Part shown: positions 37,919-50,445 of the stretch, piece after piece
Position numbering within the stretch: position 1 is the stretch's first letter
Layout of the letters: the number at the start of each line of letters is the position of its first letter
NCBI RefSeq assembly: GCF_022539315.1
Contig: NC_066314.1
Coordinates: 39,555,180-39,619,179 of the forward strand
Reading direction: 5' to 3'
DNA length: 64,000 nt
Source of the DNA: Serinus canaria
Taxonomy: Eukaryota > Chordata > Aves > Passeriformes > Fringillidae
Program-made: the position numbers and the translations under genes
Notes under the pieces: generated by a model
What the model was told of the DNA's origin: nothing
The model's input: only the letters and a program-made list of their open reading frames with translations
Database searches by the model: none

Positions 37919-37924
37919 AATAAA
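37919..37924 (+). terminator. Candidate polyadenylation signal AATAAA in LTR
   Basis: AATAAA followed by a T-rich run, 132 bp before the right end of the element, in a place suiting the R/U5 region of a plus-oriented LTR. The complement of the next TTTATT (about 37943) also gives AATAAA on the minus strand, but only about 110 bp from that strand's 5' end, which fits less well. Confidence 0.4.
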
Positions 37925-38056
37925 GTCTTTTTTTTTTCCTTTATTCCTAAGCTTGAGCCTGCTTTGCTCTGTTTCTGGTCACATCTCACAGCACTCATTT
38001 GAGAAAAAAATTTTTTCATGGGTGCACTGGCACTGTGCCAGCATCAAACCATGACA

Positions 38057-38161
38057 TTACCTTACAAGTTAGATATTGCAATTAATTGTGTAAGTACTAC
38101 TTTGTATTAATACAGAATCAGTTCAGGTTAAGTCAATACTGTAGGTAATCAGACTTAATAG
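38057..38161. other. 105-bp spacer between two LTR-like elements
   Basis: AT-rich unique sequence like the host background. Its first 5 bases (TTACC) and last 6 bases (TAATAG) are the proposed target-site copies of the left and right elements respectively. Confidence 0.6.
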
Positions 38162-38536
38162 GTCATTTAGCAGTGACTGGTGGGTAGGAATGTGCAAAAG
38201 ACCATTTGAAGCATCTGCACTGTGAGGTCTCTATCCAGCTGTTGCCAGATGTTGTTTACACCTGCTGAGCTAACACAATGTTTGCTCTACCAAAACCACT
38301 GGCCAGAGGAGCTGCAATGCCCATTGTGTAAGAAGGAGAACTGGAAGTTCACCAGCTCCAGTGCCCTGCCTACTCGACTGTCAGCTGTAACACTGAGGTC
38401 TGTGACACCAGGGACCGCCAGAGAGACCCCCAGGGCAGAAAAATGTGTGCCTAAGGGGGAGGGGAAATAGGGTAATGATTTTGGGAAATGATTACTGTAT
38501 AACTGCTTAGTCAATGAATATGTGTGTAGAATAGAG

Positions 38537-38544
38537 TATATAAA
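38537..38544 (+). promoter_or_regulatory. LTR TATA box
   Basis: TATATAAA lies about 66 bp before the AATAAA at 38610, the spacing expected for a compact U3/R arrangement. This would be the core promoter of the solo LTR. Whether it is still active cannot be told from sequence. Confidence 0.6.
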
Positions 38545-38609
38545 CAGAAACTTTCTTGTACTCAACATGCACATGTTTGGGAGGATCTATGCCCCCGTGC
38601 ACCCAGCCA

Positions 38610-38615
38610 AATAAA
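38610..38615 (+). terminator. LTR polyadenylation signal AATAAA
   Basis: AATAAA directly followed by GAATGCCTGC, inside the inferred R region of the 530-bp LTR. It may still serve as a cryptic polyadenylation site for transcripts crossing the region on the plus strand. Confidence 0.65.
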
Positions 38616-38693
38616 GAATGCCTGCTTCTTAATGCTACATAGGTGTTAATTTTACATTGTAGTTTTCTTAATTTTACAGATATTTTGGTAACA

Positions 38694-39467
38694 TAATAGC
38701 TGAAAGGAAGTAAGGAACAGGGTCATCACTTATTGAACAATTTTCAGTTTGATTCACAGAGCATGTCAGTAGAGGAATTTTTTAGTTTATTTCACCTTCT
38801 CTCTGCCAGACAGAAAGAAACCCCATTAAAACACATTCAAAAGAATACTGAAAAATCCTTTCAGAAATTGTTGGTACATCACAGATCAGTCATTTGTTTA
38901 GAGTCATAAAATTTGAGCTCTTCTGACTAGTATGGTTTGATTAAAATCCATTTTAACTGGTCATCTTGTATAGAATAAGTCACCCAGTACCTAATCTTCT
39001 GTGGTCAGGACATCTCCTGTTTTGCTTTCCTCATCCTTCTCCTAACTTCTTCCTCTGTTGAATTTCATCACAACTTACTCAGAAATTTTGACAATGTAGT
39101 TTCTTTGCAAAGAAACTGAGACTGAAAATACATGCAAAGAATTTAACTTGAAGAATGAGGTTGAATAGAAGTGGAATAAAAATCATGATACATTTACAAA
39201 ATTCTTAGCAAAATAAGATTAATTGCTTTTGCTTTTATTCAGACAACACTTCTGAATCACTATCATTCAACTCAGAGCCCTTTTCAGTTCTCCCTTTTTT
39301 AACCAAAAACTTACTTCTGTACTTGACATCTGCTCTTAATCAAGAAGACAATTAGAGTTTTACTCTGAAGACTGTATTTTTTAGTTAGAATTAAAACTCA
39401 TTTGATGGATCTCTTCACCCTGATATCACCCAGTCTTCAGTCTTCATCATCTTCACTTCTGTTTTGG
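38694..39467. other. Unique stretch between LTR and CR1
   Basis: AT-rich DNA with no gene or transposon recognised. It begins with the right-hand TAATAG target-site copy. A CTTCAGTCTTCATCATCTTC pyrimidine-rich segment precedes the CR1 fragment. Confidence 0.65.
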
Positions 39468-40127
39468 TGCTTTCAATTTAAAGCCATTCTCCCTTGTCCT
39501 GTTACTACATGGTCATGTAAATAGTCTCACCTCAGAGCTTCCTCTTTTTCCAGGTTGAATAAACCCAATTCTCTCAGCCTTTCATCATAGGAGCAGTGCT
39601 CCATCTCTCTAACCATCTTGGCATCCACCTCTGGACTCATTCCAACAGCTCCACGTCCTTCCTGTGCTGGGACCCCAGAGCTGGATGCAGCCCTGCAGGT
39701 GGGGTCTCACAGGAGCAGAGCAGAGGGGCAGAATCTCCTCCCTCCCCTGCTGCCCACGCTGCTTTGGATGCAGCCCAGGACACATTTGGCTTTCTGGGCT
39801 GTGAGTGCCATTGCTGGGTCATGTCCAGCCTCTCATCCACCTGCACCCCCAAGTCCTTCTCAGCAGGGCTGCTCTCCATCTGTCCATCCCCCAGCCTGGG
39901 TTGATATCAGAGGTTGCCCTGAACCAAGTGTGGCACCTTTAACTTGGTCTTGTTATACTGGATGAGATTCCCATGGGCCAACTTCTCAAGCTTCTCCAGG
40001 TCCCTCTGAAGGACATTTCAAATCTCAGGCATGTCAACTGCACAACTCAGCTTGGTGTCATTTGCAAATTGCTTGAGGTTGCACTCAATCCCTTTGCCAA
40101 CGTCATTAATGAAGGTGTTAAATAACC
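39468..40127 (-). mobile_element. CR1 LINE ORF2 fragment, truncated at both ends
   Basis: On the minus strand it encodes the CR1 RT and C-terminal region. The best frame (39879 down to 39637) contains ESSPAEKDLGVQVDERLDM, a near-exact match to the usual CR1 block, and ends in GSQHRKDVELLE, as in the family. The 5' part (about 40127 down to 39960) corresponds to NDFAD-type RT sequence upstream of it, here broken by frameshifts. Going towards 39468 it reaches TTTCAATTTAAAGCCATTCT, a standard point near the ORF2 end, and then stops: the 3' UTR and octamer tail are missing. Loss of the 3' end cannot come from ordinary 5' truncation and implies a later deletion or break. Confidence 0.9.
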
Positions 40128-43100
40128 TTGGTGCAATCTCAATAATCTCTTAGTTCTTTCTTTCTCAGAGTTATTTTTCCAGCTAGAATAATTTCAAAAG
40201 AGTAAATTAGAAGCAGAATATAAACCAGTTGTCTAAATGTCCAGACCTGAAAGCCAAAAGATTTTTAATTTTAGATCTTTCCATATGATTCTCAGCTGCC
40301 CTGTTGTAGGAGGCACCACTTAAGTTGCTGCAACCAGCAAGTCTACTGCGGATCCTGAAGGATCTGCTTGGTCAGATAAAATTTTCATCTCCATACCTAA
40401 GTAAGACTTGATGACTGAATTTTGAATACACCCTTACCATGGTTTTAGTTTCTCTGTGTGAAATTAGCTATTGTGTCAGCCTGAGGTCAGAGAACTTTTG
40501 TCCAAGGTTCTTTTTCATTATTGTTCTGTCCCAAACTATTGTGTTTCCATAACTCTTAGTAGCCTGAAATTACTACTACTCTGTTTATTTTAAGTCTCAA
40601 CATTGTTCCTAAGTTTATTTTTCCTTATTAGAAAAGTGGAGCTACAGTGGTAGCAGCATTCCAGGTAATAAGCTAGCTGGTGTTTGCAACCCTCCTCAGC
40701 GTTTATGATTAGACTCTCCATTCAGTTTTCAAACATCATAATGTATCTGCTCTCTGAAAAACTAAATCTTGTCTGTCTGTCTCCAGTATATCCAGAAAGA
40801 TCTTCTGGTGTTTTGATACCTTAGGCAAGTCAGGTCTTAATTTACTAAGCACAAGGCTGCATATACCTCAAGGATATATCAACAAAGAAAAGAAACTTGA
40901 CCAGTGGAACCTTACTTAATGTTATTACTATGATAATTTAACTTTTAGAACTATATCAATTGTTTTAGTAGTAGTTTTTGAAAAGAAGAAACAAGAGAAA
41001 CCTTTTCCTTTCATTGTTGCTTTCTTGGAAATCACATATTCTTTCTATGTTTTGTTTTGTTCATGTTTCTTTTTTATCAATTATCACTCCTTCCTAAAAA
41101 TCCTGTTGTTTTATATTATTAGATTATTTTGTCACCCTGGATTTCAAACCTGCTAGCCATCTTGCTCTGCTTGAAATGTTCAAATGAAAACAGATTTCCC
41201 TGATTCTTTCCAGCATTTTCTGTAACAGAAGAGAGAAATAGCAAACAAATACCTGTTTAAATTTTCAGTGATTTTTGATATTTGGATAAGGATATTGCTG
41301 GGAATACTATTAATTGCCCACACACAGACAAAAGGGAAGAAAGCTTATTTTTTTTTTTAAAGCTTTGAAGACCTCTACACATCAATGCATTATTGGTATC
41401 AGATCTGTAATTTTACTTTTTTCCTCACAACTTTCTAAAATTGCTGAGCATAAATATAACAATATAAATAATAAAATCCTTGAGTAACCAATATAATTTG
41501 GTATTTTTCTGTACAACTGCAGTTTGATGAGAGCTTTAACTGCCTAAACTGTTTGGATATATACCAGGCTTGGATAAAATCTTTATAGCTTTGTTATCAC
41601 AAAAGCAAGAGTTAATCACAATCCCTACTACTGAGCCCTGAAATAAAAGATAAAGTACAGTGCTATGTTAATGCAGCTGTCTGGGAAGGGATTAATTTTA
41701 TCTGTACATGTACATATCCAGTCAGATGTTCAGTATGGTAACAGATACAAGTTCTGAACATTAATCTTTAGATTCGCAGCTAATATACAACTTTTACCTA
41801 CAGATAGGTTTATGTTGCTCACCCAATTGCTCAGCAATGTTAGATTTTGGTTCCAGGATTTGAAAATTCACCTCAGAAACTATATTACACAGTTTATTTT
41901 ATGCAAAATGGTGGAACAATTTCATTGCAGAATAAAAAGAGATCTTAATTTTTCAAACTGGAGTATTTATATTCTTGCAGTGTCTGAATTATAACAGCAT
42001 TGCTTTAAAAAGTTTTTTGTTCCTTTGATTATCTACATAATACAATTAATGCACTGATAAAAAGCATAGCATATTTTTGTACTTCAGTGACAGGATTTTC
42101 TCCTGGTAAAATTTATTTCAAAATCTTGCTATTTTCCTGGTTGCATTCTGCTTTAAATCACAGAAAATTGCCCACAGTATTTGAAAGCACAGATAGCTGG
42201 GAAATGATCAGTCTCCAGGCATAATAACAAACTATGAAGGAAAAATGTATTTCCTTTGATTACCTCAATTCAAATGGTTTTACTGTGTGGACAAGAATTG
42301 TGAATCCATACCAAACAGATAGTTTACTCAGTAGCAATCATCCTTTCTAGCAGATTTCCTTCAAGTAAATGCTCTAAGTCTGATAAAGTGCAATAGAAGA
42401 AGACACCAGGTGCAAAGCATTTCAGCAATTAGACCCAGATATCTTTGGATCAGTCTCTAATCAAGTTTCTTGGAAAAGCAAAATATCTTCCAAGAAACTG
42501 CAAGTTCAACTTGTGAGATACCAAGAAACACAGCCATGAAAAAATAACTCAGATTCATGATACCAAATCTTCTTATAATTTACAGTTTTACCAAGGATTT
42601 CCAGTTGCTGGTGGGATGGCATTCCTGATGGCAAAATGATTTCAATTCTAAAGTCATCTTCACGTGATAAAATTTTAATAACTGCAAGGTCATAATATAC
42701 TATCTATTTCACTCTTTTTAGTAGTCCCTGAATGAGATAATGTCCCAAACAACATTGTTTTCCAAATCCTTTGCTTGTAGTTATAGGTAATCCTTTGTAA
42801 TTTTCTACAGTTTAAAATTTAAGTAAACATATCATTTTATTATTTTTTATAAGGCATTTAGGAAGATAAGAACACAATTCCCTTATTGATAAATAGGGAA
42901 AAAAAAGAAGAGCATCAAATATAACAGTTCACTTCCTCAAGAGTCATATAAGAAAGCACCTACATCTTCCAAGAATTCTCTTGGCTCAACTCTGTTTAGT
43001 TAATGAAATTTGAGACACCACAGCAGGTGTTAATTGCATCCCATTCTGGGATGTTTACTTTGCATTACTATATGGAGTAAATGGAAGAAACATAACCATG

Positions 43101-46100
43101 CTAGAAATTTCCAGTCCCACAAGCCAGAATTTCAGACCATTTACCTGGAGTTCTGTGGCTTTACAGCAAATTGCAGGTCCTCTCTGAGATTGAATTTACT
43201 ATAAAATTCTGATCTTTTATAAACCATCACTGCTAATGTAAGAAAATGTAATGCTGTGAAGTTTTTTAAAGCAATATCTTTCGTACTCCCAAAGTTATAA
43301 ACTATGACACTTCTGGGTTTTTTTCATCCTGTGATGTAATATCTTCAAGGCAATTGAATTATATATTAAGATTGCAATACCTTAAATGTGTTACATGCTA
43401 AGTCATTTGTTACTGGTGTCATGTCCCATCACAGAAAAAATAAAGAGATTTTCATAGGAGATTTAAAATCAACTTCCATTAACTTGAAGCTCTTTGTTTT
43501 CATTTTAATTTATGATTTCCTATATTTTAGCAAAGTCTCATATTGTCTTTTCCTTAGAAATAATAAAGCAGACCTTAAATGTTCTTACATGTGCTTAACA
43601 GTAGTCAAGGTTATACTGTCTGCCCAGAAAACTTAAAATTAAATTTAATATGGAAATAAGAAAGAACACAGCATTTTGAGCTTTGTGCCTTTAAGGAGAG
43701 GATATAAGAACCCTAAACAATTTCAGAAGTATTTGAATATTTCCATAGTCCCTCTTTCTCTCTTGGGAACATGTGCTGCAAAGACTTTCCCTTAAGGAAT
43801 TTCTTACAGACCAGTTCTGTTAAAAACATTCCAGAGGAGACACTGAAAGACAGGATGACTGTTTTCTATATTCTTGAATAATGTTTGTCATTTAATTACA
43901 AAGCAATTCCTCTTCCTTTGCAGTACTTTTATTCCTGTCTTTAGTGCCCCAGAAAAACAGAAGGTGTAGGTTCTGAAGTGATGCAGCTTTGCCTTGTGGC
44001 CTTCCCAGCTGTACCAGCCCACTATTGCTAATAAAGTGCTCCACAACACAGATTTACAAACTGTTTGGCTTAGAATAATTTCTTTCTTCTGCTGTCAGTG
44101 CACTTAAAGGCTCAGTTCCTGAAAGATGTTCAGCAAATGCAGCTCCTGTGAAGTCAGCACTCTAAATTTTACAGGAATAAGGTGTACCAGAGAACAGAGG
44201 CTTCTTCTGCCTGAACCTAACCTTGGTAACCAGAAAAAAATCTCTCACATTCTGCTTAAATGCAAGGTGGATTTTATTCTTGTTGTCTTACTTTGAGTTT
44301 ACAGTGTCATTTTTTTCCATTTTATCACTAGAGGCATTTAGTGGTAAAATGGAAGCTCAGAAGAGAAGGGGTGAACATATTTCTGAACAAAATCTTATTA
44401 TGGTAACCTTATGTTACCTCTATATTTTTTGTATAAAATCTGAGCCTCTCAATTGCTGGTATTGTATTCAGGGCTTCAAGAGTGGGAAAAAAGCTGCTGG
44501 AAACACAGAAAAATTGAGAAACAATTTCAGGAAGAGCAGACCTGTGGCTTTCTGCACACTGGTGATATCTATCCTAAATGCCTGTGTTATCCCTTTGGAA
44601 ATTTCCTCTGTCTGGAGTAAGGAAAACTTCTAAAACTTTGAGTCTAACCTGACAGGAAGTCTGGATTTCCTGTATTTCTTAACATACAGCTTTACAGTTA
44701 TTCTTAGGATACCTACTTGATGAAATGTGCTCCTAAAAAAGATAAAGGCATAAGTGTCTTGATTTGATCCTGGAGCCAGCAGGTTGTAGCAGGCAAGAAA
44801 AAAACAGCAGGAAGCCTCTTTCCCCAGTGCTGAAAGCAAATGGATTTGGTTGCTTAATGGATCATCTGGGGTCCATTTGGAATGCCCTTGGAATTATGGT
44901 TTTTTTTCCCTCATCAAGGAGACTGATGCTGCTGGAAAAGCTGTGTTGGTCCAATGGAAAAAAATCTTCCACTGTCAAAATTTTACATGTTTCATTTTGT
45001 TTTTTGAGTATCTAGAGTTTCATCTTTATTTCATACAACCGAGAATTATGTTGTACTTCAGTCCCAACAGTATTTTAGATTTTCAGTGATCTCTTTCCAG
45101 ACTGAAATTTTGCAGAACAGTATTTAAAGGCAAAGGTAACTTTAGCCTATCTGAAAGTACTGCATTTTATAGCCTCTCCAATGAAGGCAACGATATTTTC
45201 TTAAGCAATATACATGTTTGAAAGAATATTTACAAAACACAAAGAACTGATTTACTCTTCAAGTAAGTAAAAAGGTTACATAAAGACAAAAAAGGAGATT
45301 TTAAAGTTATAAAGAGGTTTAATGAGTTTTAATGAAATCATATCTCTTTCCCGCTAACATGAATTGCTCAAAAACATTTTAGAGAGTCTATCCTTACCCC
45401 AATTTTGCTTGTTTTGTTTTTTGAAGTGATAGTAAATTAACTTACAATTCAGAAATAAATGAATTTTTAAGCATTATATTATTTTCCTAATATACAAGAT
45501 GTTAAAACATGAAGTTTGTGAGGAATGTCTAGAAAGATTTCAACCATGTGTTCTGAACTAGATTTTGACCCTTGTTCATCTCTTTTGATGCAAATACATC
45601 AAGCACAGGCTATATAAAGAGTATAAGCTTCATAAGGCTTCTACAACAAAACATTTAAACTAATTAATCTATTGGATAGATAGTGGTAAGATTTTTATGT
45701 GGAGATACAAATGTTGTAGCAACTGTATTGTTTTCTGTTCTGCAGAGACACTGAATGAAGATGCCTCTACTGGAAGAGACTTTTATACAGATTTCTCAGA
45801 TGACACTTGTAGCTTTTGTTCTGGAGATCAGGAAGTAATTGTAGACAGAGTCTACTAGTTCTTGCTCCTATCAGTTCACTAGGTTTTGCATTGCACTACT
45901 TTTGATTTGTGAAATGCAAAACAGCAACATAAGTTACAAAAAAAGCTCAATAAATTATAGAAATTAAAAGAGAGGAAAAATCCAGGGTGCTGCATGTGAG
46001 AGCATTTGTGTGGGTCCAATTAACATTCCTGAACATAAAAACAAAGTTAAAACATTAGGCAATATCAATACCTCCAATACTTCCATATGCTGCTTCAGCT

Positions 46101-49100
46101 TTCAAACATTGGATGTGACAATCTGTTCAGACACAGCATACGGTTCAGTGTAAACACAGCTCTTAAAGCAAAGCTTTAAACTCAAGATTTCTCTTTGAAG
46201 TGAACAATGTGTTCATAAGTGAATGAGATACTTACATATTCTGTGAGAGTTTCTGAACAACCCTCCATCTTTAGATCCAAAGACAACATTCTCACAGGGC
46301 TTTCCACGAGAACATTCCATCAGAGAGGGAAACCATGTGCGGTTCAGACCTTCTGGGATCAAACCTCTGAATGAGCCTATCTGGGTGACACTTCAGAAGC
46401 ATCTTAGTCTTGCTACAGTTAATGAGAAACAGTGAGTGATGTCCATGTAGAATGGGTTTAACTGCCAATTTTGTAAAGACTTATTTGTTGAATTTTATAC
46501 TCGAAAATTATAGAGATGTATTTATTCCTCCCCAAAGATAAACTCCTCAGGATCCTCCTGAGCGTGCACTATAGATAAACAAACAAATACTTTGATGCAT
46601 GAACAATATGGTATGATCACATTTAAAAAGAAATAAACCAAAACAGGACAAACCAGAAAAAACAGGAAAATGTGCTTCTGTATTCTAGCAGTCTTCCTAC
46701 TCTTTTCTTTGTTTTAATTTTAAGGAAGGAGGCCTTTGGGATGGAGCTTTTTACTCATTTTCTTTACCACATCTAACATTATATATTGCCCAGGCATGTC
46801 TCCCATCAGGTATTCTTGAAATGAAACTAATAATAAATAAGTTGCTAAAAATTGCTGGTTATTAAAGGAAAAATAGAAGTAATAAAAAGTAATACTAAAA
46901 CAAAGGCAGCCTTTTTTTTTCTTTTTATAATGCACCAGTTTTAATAAAACCATGAATTGTTCAAGGTTCTATGTTTTGCTTTACTTTTTTCCACCACAGA
47001 AGGATAAACTGTCCAGGGATACAGATTAATACTCATGTGGAAGCACTGAAATATAATTTATTTTTAAAGCAACTACCTTAGTTTTTGTAATTCACTTAGG
47101 AATCTGTGTAAAAGTTTTGCATGCATTAAATTATTTTTTCACATTTCATTCAACCCACAGCGGGACAATCAGCTTCAGGTTTCAGCTATGATTCAGTCTT
47201 GATCACAGCACATTATTATACCCACACAACCGTCATTTGCTTTTCTTTCTCCAGCTATAGATGATTGGGTTTCTTGCAGCTTTCTTAATTAAAAATCTGC
47301 TTATTTTTACTGGACTTAGGTTAAGAAGATTAAAGGAAACAATGAATAAAAAATTTATGACTGAAATAGAAATTTGTCTGGGAAGTAAAATGGAAGTGAA
47401 ACATAAGAATGCATTCTGCAAATGTAACTTTGTACAGAGCAGGTCACATTTCCAATGGAAATGGATTTCTTTAGACATCTACCTTTGTATTTGTACAACA
47501 TATAGATGAGTTCAAGGTATTATATTTGCACATAAAAGCCTAGAAAATAGCATGGATACCAAGAGACTGTACAATTCAGCAGCAGTTTTTGAAAAGCAGA
47601 GCCTGTATTCAACTTAGTTACAGATCCAGACCAGCGTGATTTTTCTAGCAACTGACATTTAGCAATTTCATTTTCCTGCTCTTATGAGAAGTTAGTTGAG
47701 GTAGTAGTGGATTACACGAATATCTGTTCCATTATGCCAGTTGAACATGGTACAGACAGCATGCCTAATATGTAAAAGAGGGAATAGATTGTAACCAACC
47801 AAAGTAATATGCACTTTATTTGGCATTCCTTTTGTATCCATATGAACAGGGGAAAAAACTATAGAAAGTCACTGAGACTCTGAGCACATAAATGCATGAG
47901 CTAGTGAGTATTGGTCCTTTCTAAAGCCACGTGAAAAGACTGAATGAAGACAGTGAAGAGAGTAAGTCCCACTTCTCCTTGTTATGTACTTGTACTTTAC
48001 ATGTGGGACATGAATTCAGACCTCTCTTCTGCTAGAAAATATTGAATCTAGTGAGAGCACTCAACAGAATTTAGCCTGGAGTAACTTACTCTCTGACTTT
48101 CCTGCTGGCAATGCTGTAGTTTATTTGAACCCTTAAATATTTCTTCTACAAAAAAACCCAATTTTGTATGTTGGTCGTTTTATTGTTTTCAACTCTACTC
48201 TCAACTACAGCTGGGGAAATCAGTTGGGATGAGGGTAAAAATTACTAAATAGTCAAGATAATAAAGACGCCTGAAAGGAAAAATGCCTCTTCTTTATATG
48301 GGAAGTTGCTTGTTGGTTTCAATTTTTTCTGGTAATAAAAGCTAGGATAAGATATAAAAATGTCACTAGACCTATTTCATACAGGTTTAAAAATTTTAAA
48401 AGTTTGTACAATTTTATGTCGCAAAAAGATACCACCTTGATTAAATTAGGAAGACAGACTGAATAATGAGATAGGCATTTCAAATTTTGCCCTGTTTACA
48501 TAAAATAAATGGTGACTTAGACAAAAGAGTGAATGAATATTAAAAAAATACTGTTGGATGGGAGATTTTGGATAAGCAACAGATGTGAATTAGTTGTTTG
48601 ATAAAACCATTGGTAAAGAAATCTTCTGATCAGCAGGAAGGGGATGCTTTTTCAGCAGCAGGTGCTACTTCTTAGGATTCCATCACTGACTGCTGTTATG
48701 AAAACAGCTGCCAAAATATGAAAACTAGGGACAACTGGGGACAACTGGGTTTCTGTTTGTGAAAAGAAACACTTCATCTCTGAATTTTATGTACCCTCGT
48801 CTTTTCCTATCTCCCCTTGAATTTGAGTAATGAGCCAGATGGAATTGTGTCATGAATCACTGGTGGGATTGCATTGACCTACATCTACAGCATTAAACAG
48901 AAAATGCTGTAGGTGTTTGAAGATTCAAGCACACTTGATGTGCTGTAAAGCCAGTGACATTAAGCCATATTAAAGAAGGAAAACTGCCAGGAACTAAGAG
49001 GAAAACGGTGTATATTTAACTGATATAAAGACATGCAAATGTAATGCTGAAACCTCTAAGCTAAATCTACATAATAATCAGAAATAGTGTAAAAAGAGTC

Positions 49101-50357
49101 CAGTTGGAGAAAATATGTCACTCAAAGTGGGTTTTTTTTTTTTTGTTCAATTTATTTATACCACACCTTTGTATTTATTTTTATTTTGTTCTCTGCTTAC
49201 AGCAAATATTCTTTATGCTGTGAAGATCCAGAGTATTGAGAATTTTACTGGGAACAACAGAAACATGCTGCAAGGCAGTTCAGATTTATACAATTTATAC
49301 CTTTAAACTTTCATCAAAAAGATGGAGTCCCATTCTTCACACATAGATGGCATCTTACTGCTGCTTCTGCACAGCTTCCTTGCTCATGCTAGCAAAGCTT
49401 TCACCACCAATGGAAGGTGCATTAGCTCAGCACTCTGCCTTGTGTTTAAAATGCCCTACGATGCCAACAGTTCTTAGGAGCAGCACTGCAGCTTTGGTCA
49501 TTAAACTGCTGTAACAATACTGATGAGACATCAGTGTCCATGTATGATGCAACACATGCCAGCATTCTAATTCAGCATTCTGAATCAGATTCAGCATTCT
49601 GAATTCTTCTGAAAGCCAAAAGAACATTTGTGGAGACCTTTGGGCTTCAGCTCTCCTTGGTCTTGGGTTGCAGGAAAAGAAATTCAGAGACGGATAAAGC
49701 CGACATTCAGTTGTTTACTGTTGGCAGATTATTTTGACCTTTGGGATTACATAGATGCTAAATGCTCCAGATCACTACATCAGTCAGCAACATTCTTCTT
49801 GTCATATTTGAGTTTTACTTAATTAAGAATCTGCCACATGAGGAAATGCAATATTATCCATGGAAAATGAAACTGTAATACCTTAAGCAAAAGGGCCTCC
49901 AGGACAATGAATTTTCAAGGATCTTCTGATTTTTTGTGGATTTTAGCCAGTAAAAAGATTGTACTAGGTTGTAATCTGAAATAAATATGTTACAATTATG
50001 ATGAATTTAAGTGTACCTCAACATCACGCTTAATATTTTTTAAAATGTCAGTATGAGGATTGCATGTTTTTTACTCTTGGGCTGGTGATAAATGAACTTG
50101 TGTAACACTGCTGAAAGTGGTTCATCTCAGCTGTGAGTGTAGGTATATAATCACATCTGGCTAACCCATCACTGGGTTACTTGCAGAATATTAATCTAGA
50201 TAGAAGTTGCTGCTGAAAATTTTAAAAGCAAATGAATTATTTATTCACTTTATGAAAGAGTGAACAAGTGAATGCTAATTCTTTTACAAATCTTTTAAAT
50301 AGTCTCTAATTCCCGGCGGGGGAAATCTAAATTTTAGTTCTAATGTTTTTCTGAGAA
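40128..50357. other. Unique AT-rich stretch
   Basis: About 10 kb without a recognisable gene, RNA or classified transposon. The longest frame (44223-44633, +, 136 codons) shows no domain and has a composition typical of chance frames. A small GC-richer patch at 43960-44060 includes GCTAATAAAGTGCTCCACAA, which looks like a polyadenylation site or the end of an old repeat. Short local duplications occur at 48728-48746 (GGGACAACT twice, period 10) and at 49570-49604. Confidence 0.65.
49570..49604 (+). repeat. 16-bp direct repeat, period 19
   Basis: ATTCAGCATTCTGAAT occurs at 49570-49585 and again at 49589-49604. A partial third copy (AGCATTCTAATTCAGC) begins at 49561. The unit is partly palindromic (ATTCAG...CTGAAT), so each copy can also pair with itself. 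Confidence 0.9.
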
Positions 50358-50445
50358 TGACAGAATCACAGAATGGGTAAGGTTGGAAAAGTCCACAGCA
50401 GATGATCTAGTGCAACTTCCATGCTCAAGAAAGGTCTTTGATATC
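50358..50445 (-). mobile_element. CR1 LINE 3' end, minus strand
   Basis: ACAGAATCACAGAATGGGTA, then AGGTTGGAAAAGTCC and GATGATCTAGTGCAACTTCC, is the complement of the CR1 3' terminus. Similarity fades after about 50445, although part of the next 100 bp could belong to the same copy. Only the last ~90 bp of the element are readable. Confidence 0.8.

Larger units (their letters stand above)
36599..38056. mobile_element. Solo LTR-like element, about 1.46 kb
   Basis: The element is bounded by TGTC at 36599 and GACA at 38056, a perfect terminal inverted repeat of the LTR type. It is flanked by TTGCC (36594-36598) and TTACC (38057-38061), a likely 5-bp target-site duplication with one mismatch. 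It is distinctly more GC- and purine-rich than its surroundings, with many GGAGG words, an (AG)8 run and a 33-bp tandem duplication. An AATAAA at 37919-37924, 130-odd bp before the right end, suggests plus orientation, but the minus strand has one too, so I leave strand open. From memory the right end (on minus: TGTCATGGTTTGATGCTGGC) resembles a songbird endogenous retrovirus LTR. The 5-bp duplication would suit an ERVL-like family. No retroviral gene lies next to it, so it is a solo LTR, formed by recombination between two LTRs. Confidence 0.7.
38162..38693 (+). mobile_element. Solo LTR-like element, about 530 bp
   Basis: The order of signals is that of a retroviral LTR on the plus strand: a GC-richer U3, TATATAAA at 38537-38544, a likely start of R near 38565-38575, AATAAA at 38610-38615 followed by GAATGCCTGCTTCTTAA, and a T-rich U5 ending in ACA at 38693. 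TAATAG occurs just outside both ends (38156-38161 and 38694-38699), a likely 6-bp target-site duplication as made by ERVK/alpha-beta type integrases. The left end reads GTCATT, not TG, so one base may be mutated or the boundary may be off by a base. The AATAAAGAATGCCTGCTTCTTAA region resembles avian ERV LTRs I recall. No internal viral genes remain. Confidence 0.7.

Noticed and set aside
39596..39965. Plus-strand frames of 102 and 115 codons
   Set aside because: Antisense shadows of the CR1 ORF2 fragment.
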